DNA from: Sporolactobacillus laevolacticus DSM 442
GTDB lineage: Bacteria > Bacillota > Bacilli > Bacillales > Sporolactobacillaceae
Length of the DNA: 64,000 nt
Direction of reading: 5' to 3'
Assembly (NCBI RefSeq): GCF_000497245.1
Contig: NZ_AWTC01000011.1
Location: 1-64,000, forward strand
Shown: in pieces, positions 48,091-56,210 of the stretch
How the letters are laid out: the number at the start of each line of letters is the position of its first letter
How positions within the stretch are numbered: the stretch's first letter is position 1
Notes under the pieces: generated by a model
What the model was told of the DNA's origin: nothing
The model's input: the letters and a program-made list of their open reading frames with translations, nothing else
The model's database searches: none
Program-made: the position numbers and the translations under genes

Positions 48091-49014
48091 ATGGATTCTA
48101 TTCTGCCAGGTGTACTAAACTGCATAAATGAGGGACTTGTCATTATTTCAGTAGATCTCGAAATTACCTACTGGAATCCTTTTATGGAAAAACTGTCGGG
48201 TAAAAAGAGTGAAGCTGTTCTTGGACAGAACGTGGACAAGGTTTTACCGACGCTAGAACGTCCGTTTTTCCACAATGCGGTTCAGCGGCTTATCAATGGC
48301 GGGAATCCTGTATTCTTCTCTGCCGCTATGCATCGCAATTTAGTCAGTCAAGATCACCGTGTAAACTTAAAGATAAATCGAGTGACTGTCGAAGACAAAG
48401 TTTCACTTTTGTTGGAATTTATTGATGTGACCAATCAGTTCCAAAGAATTAGTCAGTTGAGAGACTATGTCAGCCAACTTTCTCATCTGAACAGTCAGCT
48501 GAAGCAGAAAGAGAAAGTTATCGAAAAACTGGCTTATTATGATAAGCTGACCGGTGTTGCAAATCGAGCACTTTTTGACAAATTTGCCGATAAGTATTTA
48601 AATATAGCCAAAGCGCGAGGGACTATGCTCGGGCTTATGTTTGTCGATGTTAATGAGTTTAAGCTGATTAATGATACTTATGGACACAATACCGGTGATA
48701 AAGTCATGACTCGGGTAGCAAGCCTGCTGACTGAATCTACAAGAAAAAATGATATTGTCTGCCGTTACGGCGGTGATGAATTTCTGGTTTTACTTCCGGA
48801 TATTCGGACGTTTAGAGATTACCAGGCAATTGCAGACCGGATTGAAGCAAATAAGAAAAGACATATTGTTCAGGATGGCTATGATATTTGGTTGTCTCTA
48901 AGCATGGGGATCAGCTTCTTTCCGGATGACGGACAAACCATTGATGAACTGATCGCTAAAGCAGATGAATTTATGTACGTGAACAAACACGAAATAAGGC
49001 AGAAAAATTTATAA
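48091..49014 (+). CDS. PAS-GGDEF diguanylate cyclase
   Basis: 308 residues. An N-terminal PAS domain (CINEGLVIISVDLEITYWNP and the following helix, about 10-120), a coiled linker (about 120-150), then GGDEF: YYDKLTGVANRALFDKFADK, FVDVNEFKLINDTYGHNTGD and RKNDIVCRYGGDEFLVLL. Both the catalytic GGDEF and the inhibitory RxxD site (RKND) are intact, so an active, feedback-inhibited cyclase is likely. ATG 48091 has GGAAG upstream; GTG 48085 touches the cheC stop. Third gene of the receiver-CheC-GGDEF operon, closed by the terminator at 49066. Confidence 0.88.
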   Translation: MDSILPGVLNCINEGLVIISVDLEITYWNPFMEKLSGKKSEAVLGQNVDKVLPTLERPFFHNAVQRLINGGNPVFFSAAMHRNLVSQDHRVNLKINRVTVEDKVSLLLEFIDVTNQFQRISQLRDYVSQLSHLNSQLKQKEKVIEKLAYYDKLTGVANRALFDKFADKYLNIAKARGTMLGLMFVDVNEFKLINDTYGHNTGDKVMTRVASLLTESTRKNDIVCRYGGDEFLVLLPDIRTFRDYQAIADRIEANKKRHIVQDGYDIWLSLSMGISFFPDDGQTIDELIAKADEFMYVNKHEIRQKNL

Positions 49015-49065
49015 GTTAACACGTAAATTAACAATCAAACAGAACTTCCGCAGCAAGATAAGCGA

Positions 49066-49113
49066 CTTCAATGCTGTTCACAGAAAATGAGCAGCGTTGA
49101 GGTTTCTTTTTTT
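49066..49113 (+). terminator. Terminator of the receiver-CheC-GGDEF operon
   Basis: CTTCAATGCTGTTC pairs with GAGCAGCGTTGAGG over a short loop; a run of seven T follows after GTTTC. Confidence 0.82.
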
Positions 49114-49257
49114 GTTGAAGTCCTTTTTTCTGCCTGTTCTTTTTTTGTTATTTCAAAGGATACGGTTGACATACCTGCTCAGCAATGGCATAAATAATAA
49201 AGCGGGAAGCTGACAGATCATTGAGTGAGAATGGCCCAGAAGGAATGAGTAGGAAAC

Positions 49258-50181
49258 ATGGAAAAAAATGAAGTGTATCTTGATTTGCTGAAGATGGTAG
49301 CAAGCGAAGAACAAGTGAAAATAGATGAGAAACTGAGTACATATACGTTCACCCGAACAGGAGGAAAGGCAGATTTATTTGTTCTGCCGAAAACCTATGA
49401 GGAAGTGGGGCAGATTGTCGCGTATGCAGGTACACATCATCTGCCATTAACAATTTTAGGTAAGGGATCAAATCTTATCGTACGTGATGGTGGTATTAGA
49501 GGCATCGTCGTTAACTGTGAACTTCTTAATGAAATCAGGTGTGAGGGAAAGACGATTATCGCGCAAAGTGGCGCATCAATTATTGATGTTTCACGTTTCG
49601 CGTTGGCCCAACACCTGACCGGGCTTGAGTTTGCCTGCGGCATTCCGGGATCTGTTGGTGGGGCACTATTTATGAATGCAGGGGCCTACGGCGGAGAAAC
49701 AGCAGATGTATTGTACAGCGCGGTTGTCGTTGACAAACTCGGTAATGTTTTAAATTTAGATAAGAATGCACTTCAGATGGGGTATCGCCATAGTGCAATT
49801 TCGCAAAATGGCTACCTTGCGTTGGAAGGAACTTTTACGTTAAGCGAGGGTGACCCTCAGAAAATAAAAGCAGAAATGGATCGGCTGACGGAGCTCCGTG
49901 AACTCAAGCAGCCTCTGGAATTTCCGTCATGCGGCAGTGTTTTCAAACGGCCACCGGGTCATTTCGCAGGTAAATTGATACAGGATAGTGGACTGCAGGG
50001 AACCCGAATAGGCGGTGTCGAAGTGTCAACAAAACATGCAGGATTCATGGTGAATGTAGATAACGGAACCGCCTCAGACTATATCCAATTAATCAGGCAT
50101 GTTCAGAAAACGGTAAAAAAGAAATTTAATGTAGATCTGGAGACTGAAGTCAGAATCATTGGCGAGGAACCAGAATCATAA
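49258..50181 (+). CDS. murB: UDP-N-acetylenolpyruvoylglucosamine reductase
   Basis: 307 residues. MurB reduces UDP-N-acetylglucosamine-enolpyruvate to UDP-N-acetylmuramate with NADPH and FAD in cell-wall synthesis. Motifs: TFTRTGGKADLFVLPKTYEE, the FAD-binding LGKGSNLIVRDGGIRG, FACGIPGSVGGALFMNAGAY and the active-site Ser in FPSCGSVFKRP; GYRHSA holds the Arg. Length and motifs fit the Bacillus-type enzyme. AGGA precedes ATG 49258. It is a single gene here, not in a division-cell wall cluster. Confidence 0.95.
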   Translation: MEKNEVYLDLLKMVASEEQVKIDEKLSTYTFTRTGGKADLFVLPKTYEEVGQIVAYAGTHHLPLTILGKGSNLIVRDGGIRGIVVNCELLNEIRCEGKTIIAQSGASIIDVSRFALAQHLTGLEFACGIPGSVGGALFMNAGAYGGETADVLYSAVVVDKLGNVLNLDKNALQMGYRHSAISQNGYLALEGTFTLSEGDPQKIKAEMDRLTELRELKQPLEFPSCGSVFKRPPGHFAGKLIQDSGLQGTRIGGVEVSTKHAGFMVNVDNGTASDYIQLIRHVQKTVKKKFNVDLETEVRIIGEEPES

Positions 50182-50182
50182 T

Positions 50183-50220
50183 TAAAAGCGGCTATTGCTG
50201 ATGAAGCAATGGCCGCTTTA
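50183..50220. terminator. Putative terminator after murB
   Basis: TAAAAGCGGCTATTGC pairs with GCAATGGCCGCTTTA over TGATGAA. Tails are A/T-rich rather than a clean T-run on either strand. Confidence 0.6.
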
Positions 50221-50341
50221 AAAATTTGATGTGATCGAATAGAAAAATATAAAAATAGAAAATCCGAATGAACTCTATCACTAGAAACCTGTGGTTAATT
50301 TTTCCCTTACTTTAATCTGTAATGAGAACAGATCAAAACGT

Positions 50342-50851
50342 TTATTCAGCCACTCTGCGTCCCATGATGACCAGATCTCGCTCGATGCCGTCCAACTCCG
50401 CTATTCCTGGGTAAGTCCCCCATCTTTCAAATCCAAATCGTTCAAATAGATGAAGACTCGGTGCGTTATGCCCGAAAATAAAAGCCAGGATTGTTTTTAT
50501 GCCCAGTTCATTGCAGTGTTCAATCGCATAGTTGACAAAAAAAGTGCCGATTCCTTTTCCTCGAAAACGTTCATCAAGATAAATGCTGATCTCTGTGGTT
50601 GCTTGATACGCTGGGCGTCCGTAGAAGCTACTGAGGCTAAGCCAACCGCAAATTTTCCCCTCATACTCAGCAATCCAAAGTGGCCGTTTTGGATCCGATT
50701 GGTGTGCGTCAAACCACGGTCTGCGCTCATCAATGGTTACCGCCTCTATATCCGCTGTTACCATCCTGCTTTGGATGGTTGAATTATAGATAGCTACTAT
50801 TGCTTCTAAGTCTTCTTCATGAGCATCACGAATTTTAATTGAATCTGGCAA
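50342..50851 (-). CDS. GNAT acetyltransferase, phosphinothricin acetyltransferase-like
   Basis: 169 residues from TTG 50851, six bases after AGGTG. IRDAHEEDLEAIVAIYNSTI and ERRPWFDAHQSDPKRPLWIA, then ISIYLDERFRGKGIGTFFVN (motif A) and HNAPSLHLFERFGFERWGTY, are typical of the Pat/Bar/YwnH group, which acetylates phosphinothricin, methionine sulfone or similar amino-acid analogues. Longer frames upstream run into the repeat element at 50882-51035, whose edge lies 31 bases before the start, so the natural promoter may have been displaced by it. Confidence 0.87.
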   Translation of the reverse strand: MPDSIKIRDAHEEDLEAIVAIYNSTIQSRMVTADIEAVTIDERRPWFDAHQSDPKRPLWIAEYEGKICGWLSLSSFYGRPAYQATTEISIYLDERFRGKGIGTFFVNYAIEHCNELGIKTILAFIFGHNAPSLHLFERFGFERWGTYPGIAELDGIERDLVIMGRRVAE

Positions 50852-50881
50852 TAGAATCACCTGCGCCTTCAATGTTTTTTT

Positions 50882-51035
50882 AGAGGGTGTTCGAAAAGTC
50901 CGGGAAAAATTACCGGCGAATCTCTGTGTCAACTTGCTTTTCTGCTCCTCACGTATTCTTAACATACGCTCCGGTGCTCAAAGCTGCGTTTCCTTGACCT
51001 TCTTGGTCCTTTTTGTCCTCATTTTCGAAGAGACT
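50882..51035. repeat. Interspersed element with inverted ends, short copy
   Basis: Nearly identical to 19974-20191 at both ends (GTGTTCGAAAAGTCCGGGAA; TTGACCTTCTTGGTCCTTTT) but lacking about 65 bases of the middle; CTCACGTATT joins directly to CTTAACATACGCTCC. It sits between the end of the GH92-like gene and the start of the GNAT gene. The shared AGAGGGTG / AGACT ends are preserved. Confidence 0.75.
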
Positions 51036-51053
51036 GTAAAAATTCGTATCCAT

Positions 51054-54000
51054 TTAATCGGTGAGCAGATTCACAATGGCATGAGCATCTGCTGAGAGAC
51101 TGTTTCTTACTTTCTCGGGAGCAGTCGCTTGATATAAGAATGAGTTGATCAGCTGAACATAGGATTGCATGTAATAAACGGAAGATGAAAGATTGCCGTT
51201 CAAATATGCGATCTGAGCCTGATTCAAGGTGTTGGACAACGATGCTGTTTCAGACTCGGTTAGATTCTTCAATTCAAACTGATGAATGATTTCACGCCGC
51301 ATCTCATCAAAACCGTTACGTATTCCTGAGTAGCCAAGTAATTGCAGTTCACTGATCGCAAGCGGGTAATGATTGCTCTTTTGCGTGACGGCCAGCTTGT
51401 AGTAGGAATAAGGCTTTGGATTTTTGATGGAAAATGCGCGAGTCATCGACCGCCACTTAAATTTTTGATTTGTTCTTCGGTCGACCATATCCCAGTTCTT
51501 TCCGTCATTAGATCCCCAGAGCGCCCAATTTTGTGGATCACTTGAATCTCTGCCTCCGGAAGAAGTCAAGGTGTACATGATCGTTCTTCGGCTTTCTGAA
51601 TCGAATTGGAAAGTTATAGCCGGACGAGCATCATCAAATCTGGTCGCTGTTTCTGAATTGTTGTCGGTCAAGCTCTTTGGTGCATCCGCCTTGCTGATAG
51701 CTATGTTCGCCGCATGTTGAGTGAAATCCGTTAAAGGCTTAGGGAAGAAGCCAGAGCCATCCGTCGACTGGGCAGTGAGCGAATGAGGCAGATCATCTGC
51801 AGAGGTTCCCCAACTCGATGGTTCAGATCCCATGTCAAAGACCAGAGTCCCTCCTCCCGATAGCTGGTTTGCTGAAAGTGTTGTTGCTTTTACATTTTGT
51901 CCGTTAAAGGTTACACGTTGGACATATTTATTTTTATTACTTGCCTTTGATGCGCTGATGATGAGTGTACGTCCGTTTTCCAAATGTACGGTCATCTTTT
52001 TGAAATAGGGTGCACTGATTGCGTAATTATCGGACCCCTTTTGAAGCGGGTAAAGACCAGTAGCACCAAACAGATAATATCCTGAAAGCATAGATCCTGT
52101 ATCAGAGCCAAGATAACCTTGTCCGATCGCCCCTCCGGTGTAAAAGCGATTCATGATGGAGCGGACAGTGCTTTGTGTTTTCCAGGGTGCAGAAGCAAAC
52201 AGGTACATGTAGGCAAGAGACGGCGCTGAAGGGCTGTCTAGAGTAAACATCCCTAGATTACCAATTGACGCAAGTTGCGCCTTTGCTTGACTATTCACGG
52301 CCTTCTCCGAAGGTTCTGTACTGAAAAATTGATCAAGCTTTCTGGTCAGCCCAGCTTTTCCTCCATAAAGATTCGCCAGGCCCTGTCCATCCTGAGGAAC
52401 ATTGAAGGCATATGTCCAATTCTCCATCGTATTATTGTTAAGTGTACTACTTTGACTGTCACTGGTTTTCCATGTTCCGTCCTCATTTCGCGAACTAAAG
52501 AAATCAAGTGATTTATTAAAGACATGAAGATAGTTTTGAGACTGCCTCAGGTAATAGGCGCTGTCATCTGCATAAGACTGCATATTCGGATACTTTTGAG
52601 CTAAATAAGCGCCAAGACTGCCTAAGGCATAGTCATTAATACTCTGGGTTAATGTCTGGTTTACACTATCCTTCTGATTGGACGGAACAAATCCTGCAAA
52701 TGAATAGTATTGTCCATCTCCTGGTACTGATCTGGACTCAAGCATTGCCTGATACAGCAAGCGGGTATTGACGCCTGGAACCCCTTTAATAACGGCATCT
52801 GCGAAAGCGGGACCCGCGTCCGGATCAAATTTGCCGCCATTTTTGTACGCAGTAAGAAAACCGTTGATCAAGCTTCCAGTGAGTTTCGGTTCTAAAAATG
52901 CATAAGCTGGCCACACGGTCTGCGAGCTGTAAGAGAAGGCACTGTTAACATAAACTCGGCCCTTTTTTATTGGTGCTCCGGTATGTTCAGCAGTATTCGC
53001 AGATACTGCAGGTACACTCAAGTCCGCATACCGATATTTTGGTTTTTGTTTTGTGCCTGTATTTTCAAATCCTTCATTTGGCGATAGGTAGAGTCGATAC
53101 AGATTAGAATAGAACGTTGATTGCTGAGCTGCTCCACTCTGGAGAGTGACTTTGCTTAACCGTTGGTTCCATTCTTTTTTTGCCTTCTTTTCAACATCTG
53201 CAAGTGACGTATGTGTTCCAATCTCCTGGTATAAATTCTTTTTTGCCTGCTGCACACTAATTAAAGAGCTGGCGATACGCAGGGTGACTGTTTTTTTGCT
53301 TGATGTATCAAACTTAAAGAAGGCGGTTGCCTGATCGCGGCCCTGTCCCGATAAATGTCCTGAATCAGAGACCGGCCGATTAACTTCTGCAAAGAAATAC
53401 ATCCGATTTGAATTGCCGGTTGATTGGTCCTTAATATCGGAATAGCCTTCAAGCGATTGTGTTTCCGGATGAAGCGTCAAACTTCCGAAACGATCCAGAT
53501 TATCGAAAACCAAATTTCCGCTCGCTCCAACGAATGAGTAGCGCATAATTGCGGCATGACTGGTTGCTGCCAGCTCGGTTTTCATACCATCTGTAAACGT
53601 AACCTGATAGTTATATGGAGTTGCGACTTCATCAGAGCGCTTGAAGGCTTTGCTGCGGCCAAGTCGATTTGCGCTCGGAGTGCCGGAAAAGCCAGATGGC
53701 ATCACCTGAAAAGACTGCTGAATGCCGTTTTGGTCATTTGCGGACTGGCTAAGCGAAAAGGATTGAATTTCCGGAAGATTGTCAGGATCATTATTCTTAT
53801 TGTATGGATAAATCAATTCTTTCGCGCTGCTGTCTATCGCCGGTGCCCAGTAGGTAAACCCGTTCGGGACACCGATTGCAGGAACCGTGTTGCCGCGCGG
53901 AAATGCACCGCTTGATGCAGTGCCTCGAAGAATATTTACTTTATCTACAGGTGTTGTTTGATTGCCTGTCTTGGAAAGGGACGGACCAATTCTGATGTCA

Positions 54001-54710
54001 TCGATCGCTCCTCGAAAGGTAGTATTTGAGACCGGTGCTTGATAAGCGATCAAAATACGAGTGATAATCTTTCCTTTAGCCACTTTGCCCAAATCTATTA
54101 ATTTTTGATTCCATTGATTCATAATCAGTGTTCCTGACTTACCTTGCTCAGCAGGTGTTGCGCGAAACCCATCTTGGTCTGTGGCGCTTTTGAGCTGATG
54201 AAGGTAACTACCGTCAGAGAAAGCGAGATCAATAGAGACAGAGCTTGCTGCATGCGCACGTTTGTCTTTCTTTGTAAATTCAGGTGCGACAAAATAAGAT
54301 AATTCGGTGTCTGACGAAACCGGGATGTAAACGTCATATAATTTATTATAGGCATAGCTGCCGGAATTTCCGGATACTGTTCCCGAATAAGTGAGTACGT
54401 GACTGCCTGTCCAACCGGACTTCGCAGGCGCGTTGTATAACTGCCCAGGTCCCTTGGTGATCAAAGTGGTCATTGTATTCCCTTTTCCGGTTAACGGCTT
54501 AATGCCTTTAGCCATCTTCTTGCCGTTTTTAGACGTTTCTATTTTATTTTTCCAAGCAAGTGCGGGATCGTTTTTCTCAAATGATGTGAAAAACGAGCTC
54601 TTGCCGGTTTTTGCTTCTGCGCTTCTTGTGAATGGGCCGGGCAGGGAGGAGGCAGCCAGACTCAGGCAAATACAGCTGATGACAATTTTCGTGAAAATCT
54701 TGAACTTCAT
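51054..54710 (-). CDS. Secreted GH92-like glycosidase with CBM32 domain
   Basis: 1218 residues from ATG 54710, after GAGGGG. Signal peptide MKFKIFTKIVISCICLSLAA. Residues about 260-960 resemble GH92 alpha-mannosidases: RGNTVPAIGVPNGFTYWAPA at the start, NTMENWTYAFNVPQDGQGLA (where family members have VPHD), YLFASAPWKTQSTVRSIMNR, GYLGSDTGSMLSGYYLFGAT (family GNDDxGxMS) and GLYPL. A discoidin-type CBM32 follows (about 1010-1135, SDPQNWALWGSNDGKNWDMV), then a helical C-terminus. The His-to-Gln and Asn-Asp to Ser-Asp changes make activity uncertain. An N-terminal beta-rich region (about 35-250) is unassigned. Confidence 0.78.
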   Translation of the reverse strand: MKFKIFTKIVISCICLSLAASSLPGPFTRSAEAKTGKSSFFTSFEKNDPALAWKNKIETSKNGKKMAKGIKPLTGKGNTMTTLITKGPGQLYNAPAKSGWTGSHVLTYSGTVSGNSGSYAYNKLYDVYIPVSSDTELSYFVAPEFTKKDKRAHAASSVSIDLAFSDGSYLHQLKSATDQDGFRATPAEQGKSGTLIMNQWNQKLIDLGKVAKGKIITRILIAYQAPVSNTTFRGAIDDIRIGPSLSKTGNQTTPVDKVNILRGTASSGAFPRGNTVPAIGVPNGFTYWAPAIDSSAKELIYPYNKNNDPDNLPEIQSFSLSQSANDQNGIQQSFQVMPSGFSGTPSANRLGRSKAFKRSDEVATPYNYQVTFTDGMKTELAATSHAAIMRYSFVGASGNLVFDNLDRFGSLTLHPETQSLEGYSDIKDQSTGNSNRMYFFAEVNRPVSDSGHLSGQGRDQATAFFKFDTSSKKTVTLRIASSLISVQQAKKNLYQEIGTHTSLADVEKKAKKEWNQRLSKVTLQSGAAQQSTFYSNLYRLYLSPNEGFENTGTKQKPKYRYADLSVPAVSANTAEHTGAPIKKGRVYVNSAFSYSSQTVWPAYAFLEPKLTGSLINGFLTAYKNGGKFDPDAGPAFADAVIKGVPGVNTRLLYQAMLESRSVPGDGQYYSFAGFVPSNQKDSVNQTLTQSINDYALGSLGAYLAQKYPNMQSYADDSAYYLRQSQNYLHVFNKSLDFFSSRNEDGTWKTSDSQSSTLNNNTMENWTYAFNVPQDGQGLANLYGGKAGLTRKLDQFFSTEPSEKAVNSQAKAQLASIGNLGMFTLDSPSAPSLAYMYLFASAPWKTQSTVRSIMNRFYTGGAIGQGYLGSDTGSMLSGYYLFGATGLYPLQKGSDNYAISAPYFKKMTVHLENGRTLIISASKASNKNKYVQRVTFNGQNVKATTLSANQLSGGGTLVFDMGSEPSSWGTSADDLPHSLTAQSTDGSGFFPKPLTDFTQHAANIAISKADAPKSLTDNNSETATRFDDARPAITFQFDSESRRTIMYTLTSSGGRDSSDPQNWALWGSNDGKNWDMVDRRTNQKFKWRSMTRAFSIKNPKPYSYYKLAVTQKSNHYPLAISELQLLGYSGIRNGFDEMRREIIHQFELKNLTESETASLSNTLNQAQIAYLNGNLSSSVYYMQSYVQLINSFLYQATAPEKVRNSLSADAHAIVNLLTD

Positions 54711-54846
54711 GTTGTTGCCCCTCTTCATTTTGTGTAACGGCCGCGGCGATTTGACTATGGTACCTTGAGCTCGGTCTTGCTCCTTAATCATTATAGCGGA
54801 ACAAAGACTGTCAATAAAGAAGTGTATAAAATCAGTTATTTATCGC

Positions 54847-54888
54847 AAAAAAAATATGCGACGAGAATGCCGGTCAGCATCTCATCGC
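54847..54888 (-). terminator. Minus-strand terminator between proC and the GH92-like gene
   Basis: GCGATGAGATGC pairs with GCATTCTCGTCGC, followed on the minus strand by ATATTTTTTTT. It closes transcripts from proC before the GH92-like gene. Confidence 0.75.
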
Positions 54889-55097
54889 AAAACGAGTAAA
54901 TGATGGTTTCCTAAATCAAGATCAAACATCTTAACTTAAGGTTAACTGCAACAGAAGGTGTGTTAAAGCTTACTGGTACATCATAGCACCCTTTAGCTGA
55001 CGTTCAAGAGTTTGTGTCATATAATCTGACATATTATTTTATCAATACAGTTGCTTAACATTGAGAAACAGATAATTGTTGATAAATCTGACAGTGT

Positions 55098-55919
55098 TTA
55101 TTTTGAAAATGGAGCACTCATTTCTTTAGCTCGGACAATTGCTTGATGTACACAATCGATGACAGCGTCATTGACCGACTGTTTGTTAAGTGTATCTATG
55201 CCGGCCTGTGTCGTTCCTCCAGGAGTTGCCACGGCTTTCAATAAGTCCGAAGCAGACTTGCCGGATTGATTGAGAAGATGAGATGCGCCAAGCAAGGTTT
55301 GAAGGACAAGCTGTGCGGCAGACTCTTCCGGAATGCCTTCACGCACGCCTGCTTCCTGCATAGCCTGAGCGAGATAGTATAAGTAGGCTGGACCGCTTCC
55401 GGACAGTCCGGCAATTACGTCAATTTCGCTTTCCTTGACGATAGTTACAGTGCCGACTGTTTCGAATAATTGCTTCGCCAGTTCAAGCTGCGCATCTGAA
55501 ACGGCAGCACCGGCTGCAATACCTGTCGCTGACAAGCCAATCGATGCAGAAGTGTTCGGCATCGCTCGAACTACCGACAGATCGATGCCTGAGGCTGATT
55601 GAATGAATGCAGTTGGTACGCCGACCATCAATGAGATGATTAATTGATTAGGACGCAAAAATGCTTTCATTTCATCAATAGCAGCTTGAGTGTCAGCGGG
55701 TCTGAAGGCGAAGATGACAATGTCGGCATCCTGCAAAGCGATTTTCTTATCATGTGTGGTATGCACGTGAAATTCATTTTCTAAATGTGTTAGTCGTTCA
55801 GTATTTGAACGATTGTTCATCCATACATGATCAGCTGAAATAAACTTTTTATCAAGAAAGCCTTTTAGTAAAGATTCCGCAAGTTCGCCGGAACCAATGA
55901 ATGCTAATTTTTCTACCAT
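55098..55919 (-). CDS. proC: Pyrroline-5-carboxylate reductase
   Basis: 273 residues. The enzyme reduces 1-pyrroline-5-carboxylate to proline with NAD(P)H. The Rossmann motif is LAFIGSGELAESLLKGFL, followed by VIFAFRPADTQAAIDEM and ISLMVGVPTAFIQ. The C-terminal dimerisation domain has the signature GLSGSGPAYLYYLAQAMQEA, then TPGGTTQAGIDTL. ATG 55919 has GAGAGGATGAACG upstream, slightly distant. It is a single gene; proA/proB are not in the window. Confidence 0.95.
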   Translation of the reverse strand: MVEKLAFIGSGELAESLLKGFLDKKFISADHVWMNNRSNTERLTHLENEFHVHTTHDKKIALQDADIVIFAFRPADTQAAIDEMKAFLRPNQLIISLMVGVPTAFIQSASGIDLSVVRAMPNTSASIGLSATGIAAGAAVSDAQLELAKQLFETVGTVTIVKESEIDVIAGLSGSGPAYLYYLAQAMQEAGVREGIPEESAAQLVLQTLLGASHLLNQSGKSASDLLKAVATPGGTTQAGIDTLNKQSVNDAVIDCVHQAIVRAKEMSAPFSK

Positions 55920-55989
55920 AAGTAACGTTCATCCTCTCATCTCAAATGCCCAATATGGGCATGTCCGTTGTAAATATCGCTATTCTAAC

Positions 55990-56132
55990 ATTAGAAAACT
56001 TGGCTTCGTCAAGCCTGTGGCATAGGCGAAGCCTTAGTTGCACTTACACTAAATTCCTCTAAATCTTTATACTTTCTTATTTGTGTTAGAAAACGTGGCT
56101 TCGCCAGTCCTGTGTCATAGGCGAATCCTTAG
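55990..56132. repeat. Duplicated 47-base inverted-repeat element upstream of proC
   Basis: TTAGAAAAC, GTGGCTTCG, CCTGTG, CATAGGCGAA and CCTTAG occur in the same order at 55990-56036 and 56086-56132, about 85 percent identical. Each copy contains GGCTTCG paired with a CGAAGCC-like arm (second copy imperfect), so each can form a hairpin. They lie in the 271-base gap between the ligase-like gene and proC. No T-run follows, so they are not simple terminators. Confidence 0.75.
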
Positions 56133-56177
56133 CTAAGATCCTACTAATATCCTTATAATTTTATACTTTTTTTATAG

Positions 56178-56210
56178 TAAAAAAAAGGACTCACTTTCCA
56201 GAGAGTCCTT
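56178..56210 (-). terminator. Terminator of the ligase-like gene
   Basis: On the minus strand AAGGACTC pairs with GAGTCCTT, followed by eight T. The stem includes the stop codon of the gene. Confidence 0.88.
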
